A stretch of 64,000 nucleotides of DNA from Flavobacterium sp. HBTb2-11-1 (lineage in GTDB: Bacteria > Bacteroidota > Bacteroidia > Flavobacteriales > Flavobacteriaceae). The stretch is taken from the NCBI RefSeq assembly GCF_009826975.1, contig NZ_WUMO01000007.1, forward strand, positions 307,025-371,024. Reading direction: 5' to 3'. The translations under genes were made by a program, and so were the position numbers. The notes below the pieces were generated by a model, which was given only the letters and a program-made list of their open reading frames with translations, had not been told where the DNA came from and did no database searches. This document shows, piece by piece, positions 14,399-23,244 of the stretch. How positions within the stretch are numbered: the first letter of the stretch is position 1; every line of letters starts with the position of its first letter.

Positions 14399-16792
14399 AT
14401 GTATGTAGTAAAAAGAGATGGCCATAGAGAGCCCGTAATGTTTGATAAGATTACAGAAAGAATCAAAAAATTGTGTTACGGCTTAAACGAGCTTGTAGAT
14501 CCGGTTAAGGTAGCCATGAGAGTTATCGAGGGATTGTATGATGGAGTTTCGACTTCTGAATTGGATAATCTTGCAGCAGAAACGGCGGCTTCTATGACAA
14601 TTGCGCATCCCGATTATGCTCAATTAGCAGCTCGTGTAGCAATTTCTAACCTGCATTCAAATACCAAAAAATCTTTCTCAGAAACGATGAAAGATATGTA
14701 TCACTACGTAAACCCAAGAAATGGACAAGATGCGCCATTAATTGCTGATGATGTTTACAAAGTGATCCAAGAAAACGCTGCCTTTTTAGATTCTCATATC
14801 ATTTATACAAGAGATTTTAATTACGACTATTTTGGTTTCAAAACTTTAGAGCGTTCTTATCTTCTTAAAATAAACGGAAAAATCGTTGAGCGTCCACAGC
14901 ACATGTTAATGCGTGTTTCTGTTGGGATTCACTTAGATGATTTAAAATCGGTTATCGAAACTTACGATTTGATGTCTAAAAAGTTCTTTACGCACGCAAC
15001 GCCAACGTTGTTCAACGCGGGAACTCCAAAACCGCAAATGTCATCTTGTTTCCTTTTGGCAATGCAGGAAGATAGTATCGACGGTATTTATGATACATTA
15101 AAACAAACAGCTAAAATTTCGCAGTCAGCGGGAGGAATCGGACTTTCTATTCACAACGTTCGTGCGACTGGATCTTACATTCGCGGTACAAACGGAACAT
15201 CAAACGGAATTGTTCCGATGTTGAGAGTTTTCAACGACACAGCACGTTATGTAGATCAAGGTGGAGGAAAACGTAAAGGAAGTTTCGCGATTTACATCGA
15301 AACTTGGCATGCTGATATTTTCGATTTCTTGGATTTAAAGAAAAACCACGGAAAAGAAGAAATGCGTGCAAGAGATTTATTCTTCGCAATGTGGACTTCA
15401 GATTTATTCATGAAACGTGTTCAAGAAGATGGGCCATGGACTTTAATGTGTCCAAATGAATGTCCAGGTTTGTATGATGTTTACGGAGACGAATTTGAAG
15501 CTTTGTATACAGGATATGAAGCGCAAGGAAAAGGAAGAAAAACAATCCGTGCTCGTGAATTATGGGAGAAAATCCTAGAATCTCAAATCGAGACTGGAAC
15601 ACCATATATGTTGTACAAAGATGCAGCAAACCGTAAATCAAACCACAAGAATTTAGGAACAATTCGTTCTTCTAACTTGTGTACAGAGATTATGGAGTTT
15701 ACTTCTAAAGATGAAATTGCAGTTTGTAACTTGGCTTCAATCTCATTACCAATGTTCATTGAAAATGGAGAATTCAACCATGAATCACTTTACAATGTTA
15801 CAAAACGTGTAACTCGTAACTTGAACAAAGTAATCGACAGAAACTACTATCCGGTAAAAGAAGCTGAGAACTCAAACATGCGTCACCGTCCAGTTGGATT
15901 AGGAGTGCAAGGTTTAGCAGATGCTTTCATCATGTTACGTATGCCATTTACAAGTGATGAAGCTAAAAAATTAAACCAAGAGATTTTCGAAACATTATAC
16001 TTCGCAGCTTGTACCGCTTCTATGGAAATGGCAAAAGAAGAAGGGCCATATTCAACTTTTGAAGGTTCTCCAATGTCACAAGGAGAATTCCAACACAATA
16101 TGTGGGGAATGAAAGATGAAGAATTATCAGGTCGTTGGGACTGGGCTTCATTAAGAAAAGAAGTAATGGAACACGGAGTTCGTAATTCATTATTAGTTGC
16201 GCCAATGCCAACAGCTTCTACTTCTCAAATCTTAGGAAACAACGAAGCTTTTGAACCATATACTTCAAACATTTATACTCGTCGTGTATTGTCTGGAGAG
16301 TTCATCGTAGTAAACAAACATTTACTAGAAGATTTAGTAAAATTAGGTTTATGGAATGAAGATTTGAAACAAGAAATTATGCGTCATAATGGATCTGTTC
16401 AAAATATCAATATTATTCCACAGGACTTAAAAGATCTTTACAAAACAGTTTGGGAAATGTCGATGAAGGACATTATCGATATGTCTCGTCAAAGAGGATA
16501 TTTCATTGACCAGTCTCAATCGTTGAACTTGTTTATGCAAGATGCCAACTATTCTAAATTGACTTCAATGCACTTCTACGCTTGGCAATCTGGTTTAAAA
16601 ACAGGAATGTACTACTTGAGAACAAAAGCGGCTGTAGATGCAATTAAGTTTACATTAAACAACGATAAAAAAGAAGAAACAGCTCCATCATTGGTTCAGG
16701 AAACTGAATCAATCAGCGTTGAGGATTACAAAGCAATGCTTTTAAAAGCACAAGCTGCAGATCCTGAGGATTGTGAGATGTGTGGGTCTTAA
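14399..16792 (+). CDS. nrdA: Ribonucleoside-diphosphate reductase, alpha (R1) subunit, class Ia
   Basis: R1 reduces ribonucleoside diphosphates to deoxy forms using the radical from NrdB. The 797-residue protein begins with an ATP-cone (about residues 1-90, VVKRDGHREPVMFDKITERI), the dATP/ATP allosteric switch. The catalytic barrel follows with the redox cysteine in SSCFLLAMQEDS and the thiyl-radical cysteine in SSNLCTEIMEF; the specificity-loop region includes GTNGTSNGIVPMLRVFNDT. The C-terminal shuttle pair is C792-x-x-C795 at the very end, ready for thioredoxin or glutaredoxin. A terminator (16851-16882) closes the transcript. Confidence 0.96.
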   Translation: MYVVKRDGHREPVMFDKITERIKKLCYGLNELVDPVKVAMRVIEGLYDGVSTSELDNLAAETAASMTIAHPDYAQLAARVAISNLHSNTKKSFSETMKDMYHYVNPRNGQDAPLIADDVYKVIQENAAFLDSHIIYTRDFNYDYFGFKTLERSYLLKINGKIVERPQHMLMRVSVGIHLDDLKSVIETYDLMSKKFFTHATPTLFNAGTPKPQMSSCFLLAMQEDSIDGIYDTLKQTAKISQSAGGIGLSIHNVRATGSYIRGTNGTSNGIVPMLRVFNDTARYVDQGGGKRKGSFAIYIETWHADIFDFLDLKKNHGKEEMRARDLFFAMWTSDLFMKRVQEDGPWTLMCPNECPGLYDVYGDEFEALYTGYEAQGKGRKTIRARELWEKILESQIETGTPYMLYKDAANRKSNHKNLGTIRSSNLCTEIMEFTSKDEIAVCNLASISLPMFIENGEFNHESLYNVTKRVTRNLNKVIDRNYYPVKEAENSNMRHRPVGLGVQGLADAFIMLRMPFTSDEAKKLNQEIFETLYFAACTASMEMAKEEGPYSTFEGSPMSQGEFQHNMWGMKDEELSGRWDWASLRKEVMEHGVRNSLLVAPMPTASTSQILGNNEAFEPYTSNIYTRRVLSGEFIVVNKHLLEDLVKLGLWNEDLKQEIMRHNGSVQNINIIPQDLKDLYKTVWEMSMKDIIDMSRQRGYFIDQSQSLNLFMQDANYSKLTSMHFYAWQSGLKTGMYYLRTKAAVDAIKFTLNNDKKEETAPSLVQETESISVEDYKAMLLKAQAADPEDCEMCGS

Positions 16793-16850
16793 TTTTTCTT
16801 AGAAGAAAGAGAATAGAATAAAGAAGAAAGATTTATTCTGAATTTATAGA

Positions 16851-16882
16851 AAGCAGTTATTGTAATGATAGCTGCTTTTTTT
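16851..16882 (+). terminator. Terminator after nrdA
   Basis: A 10-bp stem with one G-U pair (AAGCAGTTAT with ATAGCTGCTT) is followed by a long T-run. Confidence 0.7.
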
Positions 16883-16904
16883 GCTAATAACAACTAAATA
16901 GTTT

Positions 16905-17381
16905 ATGACTAAAATTTTAAGCTTAGTTTTTTTATTTTGTCTTTTTTCATGTAAAGAAAAAACAGAGGAACTAAAAGTACTGAAAGAACAGAATTTAGAA
17001 GAAATTGATCAGGAAGATGTAAGAACAATAAGTACGAGAGTGACAGATTACGATACATTAATTAATCGGGTTAAAAAGAAAGGTGATGTAGAAGCTTATG
17101 ATGAACTTTTTTATAGTTTCAAAGATTGTTGTTTCCGTGAAAGCACAGATAGTGTAATGTTATACGCTAAAATTATGGCGGAGAAATTTAATTATGAAAG
17201 AGCTTATTTTGATTATTATCAAGCTATGTTGGAAAAATACAATATAGATAATTCAAATTTTCCTCAAATTGACATTAGTAAAATGAATAAAAAGGAAAAA
17301 CTGAAATTGGAAAATTGGTTTAAAATGATGGTTCAAAAAAAGCTAATAACACAGCGGAGAGTGGATTCTATTAAAAGGTAA
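16905..17381 (+). CDS. Lipoprotein of unknown function
   Basis: This 158-residue protein has a lipoprotein signal ending LFS|C16. The mature part is highly charged and mostly helical, with a central FYSFKDCCFRESTDS containing adjacent cysteines and a C-terminal lysine-rich helix. A TPR-like character is possible for the middle part (VEAYDELFYSF and YERAYFDYYQAMLEKY) but too short to assign. No family is recognised. It stands alone between the nrd terminator and an inverted repeat. Confidence 0.6.
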   Translation: MTKILSLVFLFCLFSCKEKTEELKVLKEQNLEEIDQEDVRTISTRVTDYDTLINRVKKKGDVEAYDELFYSFKDCCFRESTDSVMLYAKIMAEKFNYERAYFDYYQAMLEKYNIDNSNFPQIDISKMNKKEKLKLENWFKMMVQKKLITQRRVDSIKR

Positions 17382-17405
17382 TCTGTATAGGCAATTGTTT
17401 TCAAA

Positions 17406-17480
17406 CATAGCCCGTGGTTTCAACCACGGGAACACAATGCATTTCCCCAATCCGATTCCCATCTTTGAAACCACGGGCTA
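17406..17480. repeat. Inverted repeat with an inner hairpin, ATAGCCCGTGG family
   Basis: 17-base arms (17406-17422 and 17464-17480, starting ATAGCCCGTGGTTTCAA) are perfect complements. The left arm can also pair with CCACGGG at 17423-17429, so two mutually exclusive folds exist. A shortened relative with the same AACATAGCC start lies at 34915-34945. Confidence 0.7.
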
Positions 17481-17650
17481 TACTGACTGTGATTGTTTCA
17501 TAATAAAAAAGCAATATCCCCAAAAATTATCCGTTCTAAATTAATACCAAAGACTTTCAAAACTCAGCACCTTAGAATCTCAGCGACTTAGCATCTTTAA
17601 AATTAAACCTTTAAAAGAAAGTCGAGTCTTATTGTAATAATTTCTGAACG

Positions 17651-19048
17651 ATGAAAAAAAGCAGTCTTTGGTCCTTACGTTTAGGTTTTTCAGGAAAACA
17701 AGCTTCAAAAATTGAAAAACTCGGCTTAGAAAAATTTCTAAAGCAATCTTATAATTCAAAATTCGATATAGCACTTCCAGACTTTCTGCAAGATCAGCCT
17801 AAAACTACTTTAGAGTTGAAACAAGTTCGGGGAATCATCAAAACTTCAGACCCCGAAACCAAAAAGGAAATTCAGAAAAAAGAAAATCAAGCAACTGCCG
17901 AATTCAAAAAATGGTGGATTGCTAAAATGCGAAATGATGAATTTCCTTTGCGCGAAAACATGGTTTGTTTTTGGCACAATCATTTTGTTTCGACTTCACA
18001 AAAAGTAAAAATCAATTACTGGATTTATCAGCACAATATGATTTTGCGCGAAAATGCCTTTGGCAATTTCAAAGAATTAACCAAACAAATTCTGAAATCA
18101 AACGCAATGGTGCGATACCTCGATAATGGCGATAATAAAAAAGGAAAAGTAAACGAAAATCTAAGCCGTGAATTACTAGAACTATTCACAATCGGAATTG
18201 GAAATTATACCGAAGACGATATTAAAAATGGTGCAAAAGCTTTGGCTGGACTTAATATTAGTGATGAAGGTGCCGTTTACAGAAAAAATATCGAAGATAA
18301 TAGCGATAAAATCTATTTCGGAAAAAAAGGAAATTGGAAAGCAGATGATTTAGTGGATATTATTTTCGAACAGAAAAACATTCCGTACCTCATTACCCGA
18401 AAAATTTTGAAATGGTTTATTTGTGATAATCCGTCTGAAGATTTAGTGGTGTATTACGGAGATTATCTTCGAAAGCAAAAATTTGAAATCGAACCTTTAT
18501 TGACTAAAATCTTTACGGAAGAATTTAAAAAAGAAAATTCTGGAAATAAAATCAAAAATCCGCTGGTTTATATTTTACAGCTTTGCGACGAATTGCAGAT
18601 GGAGAATGTAAGTGATGCCGCAATTATGGCATTTATAAAGCAGCAGGGAATGGATTTGTACAATCAGGTGAATGTAAAAGGCTGGGATGGTGGAAATTCT
18701 TGGCTGACTTCGCAGATTTATCTTCAAAGAAACAATACAGCCGATTTATTATGCAATGGAAAAAGTCTGAATCGAAAGGTTTTGAAAACGATGATGAACG
18801 GAGTTGAAAAAGAAAAATCGGAATATGAAAAAGTTGCCGTAAAAGTCGCTTTTGATTCTGATGGAAATAATAAAACGATTATTTCAGAATTGTCAGACCG
18901 ATTATTATTTAATGTCAGCGATTCGGCTCAAAAAGATATGGAAAATCTTCTGAAATACGATTTTGATCCTAAAGACCCACACGCCGATTTTGCTGTGGTC
19001 AGACTTTTTAATTACATCGCAAAACTTCCAGAATATCAATTAATCTAA
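17651..19048 (+). CDS. DUF1800 family protein
   Basis: This 465-residue protein has the DUF1800 hallmarks: an N-terminal LRLGFSGKQASKIEKLG segment, KWWIAKMRNDEFPLRENMVCFWHNHFVS, and LSRELLELFTIGIGNYTEDD, with the paired histidines and acidic helices the family shares. It precedes a DUF1501 protein by 12 bp, an arrangement repeated across bacteria, and the two are thought to act together outside the cytoplasm; the function is unknown. No clear signal peptide is visible from ATG 17651, so either the start differs or the partner carries it for export. It follows a repeat-rich spacer. Confidence 0.88.
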   Translation: MKKSSLWSLRLGFSGKQASKIEKLGLEKFLKQSYNSKFDIALPDFLQDQPKTTLELKQVRGIIKTSDPETKKEIQKKENQATAEFKKWWIAKMRNDEFPLRENMVCFWHNHFVSTSQKVKINYWIYQHNMILRENAFGNFKELTKQILKSNAMVRYLDNGDNKKGKVNENLSRELLELFTIGIGNYTEDDIKNGAKALAGLNISDEGAVYRKNIEDNSDKIYFGKKGNWKADDLVDIIFEQKNIPYLITRKILKWFICDNPSEDLVVYYGDYLRKQKFEIEPLLTKIFTEEFKKENSGNKIKNPLVYILQLCDELQMENVSDAAIMAFIKQQGMDLYNQVNVKGWDGGNSWLTSQIYLQRNNTADLLCNGKSLNRKVLKTMMNGVEKEKSEYEKVAVKVAFDSDGNNKTIISELSDRLLFNVSDSAQKDMENLLKYDFDPKDPHADFAVVRLFNYIAKLPEYQLI

Positions 19049-19060
19049 AAAGCAGTAATC

Positions 19061-20224
19061 ATGAACAGAAGAAATTTTCTAACATTGACAGGAACTTTTA
19101 CAGGCGGATTGCTTGTGCTTCCCGATTTTTTACACGCTTTTGGTTCTCAGAACAATTTGATTGTGGGAGAACAATGTGTCGTTTTTGTACAGCTGAATGG
19201 CGGAAATGACGGTATAAATACCTTTATTCCATATGATGATCCATTATATTATGATTTACGAACGAAAATTGCTTTAAATAAAGATTTGGTTATTGGTAAA
19301 AATAAAGGAATGGCATTTCATCCTTCGTTAAAAGATTTTGCCCAAATGCAACAAAACGGAGATTTAACCGTAATTCAGAATGTCGGTTATCCAGAACCTA
19401 TTCGTTCTCATTTTAGAAGTCAGGAAATCTGGCAGACCGCAACCGATTCGAATAAATATATAAATGAAGGCTGGCTCGGTAGATTTCTAGATTTGCAATG
19501 CAACGGACATCATGCAACGGCGGGAATAAATTTAGATTCGATTGATAATTTGGCTTTAAAAGGTGTTGAACCTAATTTTATAACCGTAAAAGATCCAGAC
19601 CGATTTAAAGTGAAATCAAAAGAAGAAGATGTGACTTTGTCTAAAAATCCACATTTAGATTTTGTTCGAAAAATTGCCAATTCGGTTACCGAAGGTTCTG
19701 ATGAAATCCAGAAAGCTTTGGCAAAATCTAAAACCGAAATCAGTTATCCAAAAACAGAATTATCGAAAAATTTGGAATGGATTGCAAGACTGATAAAAGG
19801 AAATCTAAATTCAAAAGTATATTATACCTCTCTCAACGGATTTGATACGCACGACAATCAGCTTGCAATTCACGAAAGAAAATTAACAGATTTAAACGAT
19901 GCTTTATATAGTTTTTATTCTGATTTAAAACAGTCACAATTATTGCAAAATGTCACAGTTGTAGTTTTCTCCGAATTTGGAAGACGTGTAAAAGACAACG
20001 GCAACGGAACCGATCACGGAACTGCTGCGCCAATGTTTGTTATTGGAGGAAATAACAAAGGAACCATTTTAGGGAAAAATCCGAATCTCGCAGACTTAGA
20101 TAACGGCGATTTAAAATATGAAATTGATTTCAGAAGTGTTTATGCCTCTTTATTGAAAGAGAAAATGAATTTCGATTATAATAAAATTGGGATTTCGAAT
20201 AATCCTGTTTCTGGACTGTTTTGA
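19061..20224 (+). CDS. DUF1501 family protein, Tat-exported
   Basis: This 387-residue protein begins MNRRNFLTLTGTFTGG, a twin-arginine signal (NRRNFL), so it is exported folded, probably with a metal cofactor. Family signatures are VFVQLNGGNDGINTFIPYDD and FHPSLKDFAQMQQNG, the SHFRSQEIWQTA stretch, and the C-terminal VVVFSEFGRRVKDNGNGTDH with GTAAPMFVIGG. DUF1501 proteins are sulfatase/alkaline-phosphatase-fold relatives. It is cotranscribed with the DUF1800 gene (12-bp gap). Function is unknown; a hydrolase of secreted or cell-surface substrates is a guess. Confidence 0.88.
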   Translation: MNRRNFLTLTGTFTGGLLVLPDFLHAFGSQNNLIVGEQCVVFVQLNGGNDGINTFIPYDDPLYYDLRTKIALNKDLVIGKNKGMAFHPSLKDFAQMQQNGDLTVIQNVGYPEPIRSHFRSQEIWQTATDSNKYINEGWLGRFLDLQCNGHHATAGINLDSIDNLALKGVEPNFITVKDPDRFKVKSKEEDVTLSKNPHLDFVRKIANSVTEGSDEIQKALAKSKTEISYPKTELSKNLEWIARLIKGNLNSKVYYTSLNGFDTHDNQLAIHERKLTDLNDALYSFYSDLKQSQLLQNVTVVVFSEFGRRVKDNGNGTDHGTAAPMFVIGGNNKGTILGKNPNLADLDNGDLKYEIDFRSVYASLLKEKMNFDYNKIGISNNPVSGLF

Positions 20225-20249
20225 ATTAAATAATTAGTGACTAAATTTG
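20221..20249 (+). promoter_or_regulatory. Promoter of the toxin-antitoxin pair
   Basis: TTG (20221-20223), 18 bases, TAAATTTG (20242-20249). A second TAAATTTG lies at 20252-20259. The TTG overlaps the stop codon of the DUF1501 gene. Confidence 0.55.
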
Positions 20250-20281
20250 CTTAAATTTGTATTCAACTTAATAATAAAAAT

Positions 20282-20488
20282 ATGCAAATCAAAAATTTAT
20301 CTAAATATAGCAATGCTGAAAAAATTGTTTTAGCAGAGCAGTTATGGGACAGTGTTTCTAAAAATGATTTAGAAATTTCTGATGAAGTAAAAAAAGAATT
20401 AGATATTCGCATACAGAATTTGGAAGAAGGAAAAACTGAATTATATACGTGGGAAGAAGTTAAAGCTCATTTGAAATCTCTAAGATAA
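20282..20488 (+). CDS. Addiction-module antitoxin (Unstab_antitox/ParD-like)
   Basis: This 68-residue protein has the pattern of the PF09720-type antitoxins: a helical N-terminus with the LAEQLWDSV motif, then SDEVKKELDIRIQNLEEGK and a terminal TWEEVKAHLKSL that wraps the toxin. It would bind and neutralise the ParE/RelE-like protein encoded immediately downstream and repress the shared promoter through an N-terminal DNA-binding surface; both roles are family-level inferences. The two genes are separated by a single base. Confidence 0.85.
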   Translation: MQIKNLSKYSNAEKIVLAEQLWDSVSKNDLEISDEVKKELDIRIQNLEEGKTELYTWEEVKAHLKSLR

Positions 20489-20489
20489 A

Positions 20490-20792
20490 GTGTATAAACT
20501 TCGTTTTGTAAAAGAAGCATTATTTGATATTGAAGATATTGTTCTGTGGTATGAAGAACAACGGATTGGTCTTTCATATGATTTTGAACTTTGTTTAGAG
20601 GCTGGAATAGATGCAATATCTCGAAATCCAAATGCTTTTCAAAAGAAATATAAGAATGTCAAAATTCTATTCATTTCAAGATTCCCTTATGGAATTCATT
20701 ATAGATTCGAAAAACAGGAAATAGTTGTTATAGGTGTTTTTCATACTTCTCGCTCTCCTAAAAATTGGTCAAAGAGATTAAGCAGTAAGTAA
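20490..20792 (+). CDS. RelE/ParE-family toxin
   Basis: This 100-residue protein of the RelE/ParE fold starts at GTG 20490, one base after the antitoxin stop; the upstream frame is closed. Family signs are EALFDIEDIVLWYEEQRIG, the strand ILFISRFPYGIHYRFE and IVVIGVFHTSRSPKNW, where the basic R/H residues would contact the target. Whether it cleaves mRNA (RelE) or inhibits gyrase (ParE) cannot be read, although the HTSRSPKNW ending favours the ParE side. Intact on inspection: no frameshift. Confidence 0.85.
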   Translation: MYKLRFVKEALFDIEDIVLWYEEQRIGLSYDFELCLEAGIDAISRNPNAFQKKYKNVKILFISRFPYGIHYRFEKQEIVVIGVFHTSRSPKNWSKRLSSK

Positions 20793-20943
20793 AAACCTCA
20801 GTTCCTTAGCATCTCAGTATCTCAGAAACTTCAAAACCCTATTGTATATATCTCATTTTAAGCCGATATTTTTATATTATCATACAAAACCTGCTAAATT
20901 TGTTAAGAAATCCTTTTTTGTTTCATAAAATGCAATCTTTTTT

Positions 20944-20973
20944 TTGGCGCACTAAAAATAATTTATACATTCG
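20944..20973 (+). promoter_or_regulatory. Promoter of the aromatic amino acid operon
   Basis: TTG (20944-20946), 19 bases, TACATTCG (20966-20973; one mismatch to TAnnTTTG). The start of transcription near 20980 would put the leader peptide right at the 5' end of the mRNA. Confidence 0.5.
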
Positions 20974-21002
20974 CAAAGATTTTAAAACAAAACACAAACA
21001 AA

Positions 21003-21083
21003 ATGGCAAGTAACCGTTTTTATTTTAGCAACAATTTTTATTTCTTCTTTAGTAGAAGTCAGGATTGTGCTATGGTTATTTGA
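21003..21083 (+). CDS. Phe/Tyr-rich leader peptide of the aromatic operon attenuator
   Basis: This 26-codon ORF encodes a peptide beginning MASNRFYFSN, with six Phe and two Tyr among codons 6-16 (including three consecutive Phe codons at 14-16), then SRSQDC and a TGA stop. Low charged tRNA-Phe or tRNA-Tyr would stall the ribosome on this run. It lies directly downstream of the operon promoter and 68 bp upstream of the prephenate dehydratase gene. Its last third contains the sequence (21058-21069) that can pair with the left arm of the downstream terminator, so translation decides which helix forms. It is a regulatory ORF, not a functional protein. Confidence 0.85.
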   Translation: MASNRFYFSNNFYFFFSRSQDCAMVI

Positions 21084-21124
21084 GAAAAATTTTAAGACAA
21101 ATAAAACTAATATACAATCCTGAT
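21058..21124 (+). promoter_or_regulatory. Antiterminator helix
   Basis: GTCAGGATTGT (21058-21068) pairs with ACAATCCTGAT (21114-21124) over 11 positions with one G-U. It uses the same bases as the left arm of the terminator (21116-21124), so the two folds exclude each other. Confidence 0.75.
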
Positions 21125-21144
21125 GCAAATCAGGATTTTTTTTT
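21116..21144 (+). terminator. Attenuator terminator before the prephenate dehydratase gene
   Basis: AATCCTGAT (21116-21124) and ATCAGGATT (21129-21137) are perfect 9-base arms around GCAA and run into a T-tract to 21144. Only 6 bases separate it from the start codon of the first structural gene. Confidence 0.88.
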
Positions 21145-21150
21145 GACTAT

Positions 21151-21978
21151 ATGACAACGAAAATTGCAATACAAGGTATTAAAGGATCATTTCATCATCA
21201 GGTTGTGAAAGAGTATTTCTCTGAAAATGTGGATATTGATGAGTGTCTGTCTTTTGAAGAATTGATCGACAGCCTTATTGCCGGAAAATCTGATCAGGCT
21301 GTAATGGCGATCGAGAATTCAATTGCAGGGCCGATTATCCCGAATTACGCATTGATTGACAAGAATAATTTGCACATTATTGGAGAACATTATTTGAATA
21401 TTCAGCAGAATTTAATGGCTTTAAAAGGCCAGAAAATTGAAGATATAAGAGAAGTTCATTCACACCCAATGGCACTTTTGCAGTGTATGGATTTCTTGAA
21501 GCAATATCCAAATATCAAATTGGTTGAGGATAAAGATACTGCTGAAACAGCAAGAAGAATTCAGGAAAAACAGTTAACCGGAATTGCTGCAATTGCGAGT
21601 GTAACCGCTTCTGAAATGTATGATCTGGATATTATTGCATCATCGATTCAAACGATAAAAAACAATATGACGCGTTTCGTGATCATCAAAAAGCAAAATT
21701 CATTTTTGCCAGAAAGCGAAATCAACAGAGCATCGGTAAAATTTGAATTAGATCATAAAAGAGGAAGCTTAGCAGCGGTTTTAAATGTAATGAGCGACTG
21801 CAAACTGAATTTAACCAAAATCCAGTCGCTTCCAAAAATCGAAACACCTTGGAAATATTCATTCTTTGTAGATGTAACATTCGAGAAATACGAAGATTTT
21901 GCAAAAGCAAAGACATTATTAAACATTATGGCAGAATATTTTAAAGTGTTGGGAGAATATAAGAATACCAGACCGTAA
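21151..21978 (+). CDS. pheA: Prephenate dehydratase
   Basis: The enzyme decarboxylates and dehydrates prephenate to phenylpyruvate for phenylalanine synthesis. The 275-residue protein is monofunctional, with no chorismate mutase domain, which is instead fused to DAHP synthase three genes downstream. The catalytic domain (about 1-185) begins KIAIQGIKGSFHHQV and holds IENSIAGPI and the NNMTRFVII motif with its conserved Thr-Arg-Phe. An ACT domain (about 195-270) contains KIQSLPKIETPWKYSFFVD, resembling the ESRP-type Phe-binding loop, so feedback inhibition by Phe is likely. The operon is preceded by an attenuator. Confidence 0.95.
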   Translation: MTTKIAIQGIKGSFHHQVVKEYFSENVDIDECLSFEELIDSLIAGKSDQAVMAIENSIAGPIIPNYALIDKNNLHIIGEHYLNIQQNLMALKGQKIEDIREVHSHPMALLQCMDFLKQYPNIKLVEDKDTAETARRIQEKQLTGIAAIASVTASEMYDLDIIASSIQTIKNNMTRFVIIKKQNSFLPESEINRASVKFELDHKRGSLAAVLNVMSDCKLNLTKIQSLPKIETPWKYSFFVDVTFEKYEDFAKAKTLLNIMAEYFKVLGEYKNTRP

Positions 21979-22067
21979 AAAAAGGAAATTCCAATTAAAG
22001 AAATTCCAAATTCCAATCCTTCGGGATTAAAAAATAAAGAAACTCTAAAAGAGAATAAATAGAAATT

Positions 22068-23213
22068 ATGATTACAACAGCAAAACGATTAGACACAGTT
22101 GAAGAATACTACTTCTCATCAAAACTAAGAGAAGTTCGTCAGTTGATGTCTGAAGGAAAATCGATCATCAACATGGGAATTGGAAGCCCTGATTTGAGTC
22201 CGTCTAAAGCAGTAATTGAAGCAGTCGCTGCAGCAATTCAAGACGAAAACGGACATGGCTATCAAAGCTATCAGGGATTGCCAGAAATGAGAAAGGCGAT
22301 GGCAGATTTTTATCGTGATCAGTTTGGTGTTGAAGTGAATCCGAATAATGAGATTTTGCCTTTGATGGGTTCAAAAGAAGGAATTATGCATATTTCGTTA
22401 GCATTTTTAAATGAAGGCGATCACGTTTTGATTCCGAATCCGGGTTATCCAACTTATACTTCGGTAACCAATTTGGTTCAGGCAGTTCCAGTTTATTATG
22501 ATTTGAAAGAAGAAAACGGCTGGGAACCGGATTTTGAAGCTCTTGAAAAATTAGACCTTTCGAAAGTAAAAATTATGTGGCTGGGTTATCCCCACATGCC
22601 GACAGGAGCTAGAGGAAGTTTAGCGTTATTTGAAAAATTGGTTGCTTTTGCTAAAAAACACAATATCTTATTGATCAACGACAATCCGTATAGTTTTGTT
22701 TTGAATGATAATCCGATGAGTTTATTGCAGGTTGAAGGAGCGAAGGATGTAGCTTTAGAATTGAATTCGTTAAGTAAAACATTCAACATGGCAGGCTGGA
22801 GAGTCGGTATGGTTTTAGGAAATCCTGAAATTATCGATGCGGTCCTAAAAGTTAAAAGCAACATGGACAGCGGAATGTATTACGGAATCCAAAAAGGAGC
22901 TATCGCAGCTTTAAAATGTGATAAATCTTGGTTCGAAGACCAAAACAAAATTTACAGACGCCGAAGAGAATTAACAGAGAAACTAGCTGAAAAGCTAAAC
23001 TGTAAAGTGTATAAAGAAGGAGTTGGTCTTTTTGTTTGGGCAAAATTGCCAGAAGGAATTGAATCAGCAGAAAAGTTCATTGACGAAATATTATATGAGA
23101 AACATATTTTCATCACGCCGGGAACCATTTTTGGAAGCAACGGCGAAGGATATATCAGATTCTCATTGTGTGTAAAAGAAGAAAAAGTAAAAGAAGCGAT
23201 AGATCGATTTTAG
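22068..23213 (+). CDS. PLP-dependent class I/II aminotransferase (probable aromatic amino acid transaminase)
   Basis: This 381-residue fold-type I transaminase has the PLP lysine K237 in LNSLSKTFNMAGWRVG. Other family signs are NMGIGSPDLSPSK, HVLIPNPGYPTY and MWLGYPHMPTGA. Sequence alone could equally suggest an aspartate or LL-diaminopimelate-like enzyme. Its place between pheA and tyrA makes transamination of phenylpyruvate and 4-hydroxyphenylpyruvate to Phe and Tyr the best prediction. It is 89 bp after pheA and is covered by the same attenuator. Confidence 0.88.
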   Translation: MITTAKRLDTVEEYYFSSKLREVRQLMSEGKSIINMGIGSPDLSPSKAVIEAVAAAIQDENGHGYQSYQGLPEMRKAMADFYRDQFGVEVNPNNEILPLMGSKEGIMHISLAFLNEGDHVLIPNPGYPTYTSVTNLVQAVPVYYDLKEENGWEPDFEALEKLDLSKVKIMWLGYPHMPTGARGSLALFEKLVAFAKKHNILLINDNPYSFVLNDNPMSLLQVEGAKDVALELNSLSKTFNMAGWRVGMVLGNPEIIDAVLKVKSNMDSGMYYGIQKGAIAALKCDKSWFEDQNKIYRRRRELTEKLAEKLNCKVYKEGVGLFVWAKLPEGIESAEKFIDEILYEKHIFITPGTIFGSNGEGYIRFSLCVKEEKVKEAIDRF

Positions 23214-23244
23214 ATTTTAGAATGCAGATTTTAGATTTCAGATT

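Noticed and set aside
15408..16211. Several minus-strand ORFs inside nrdA
   Set aside because: Shadows of a conserved essential gene with unambiguous reading frame.
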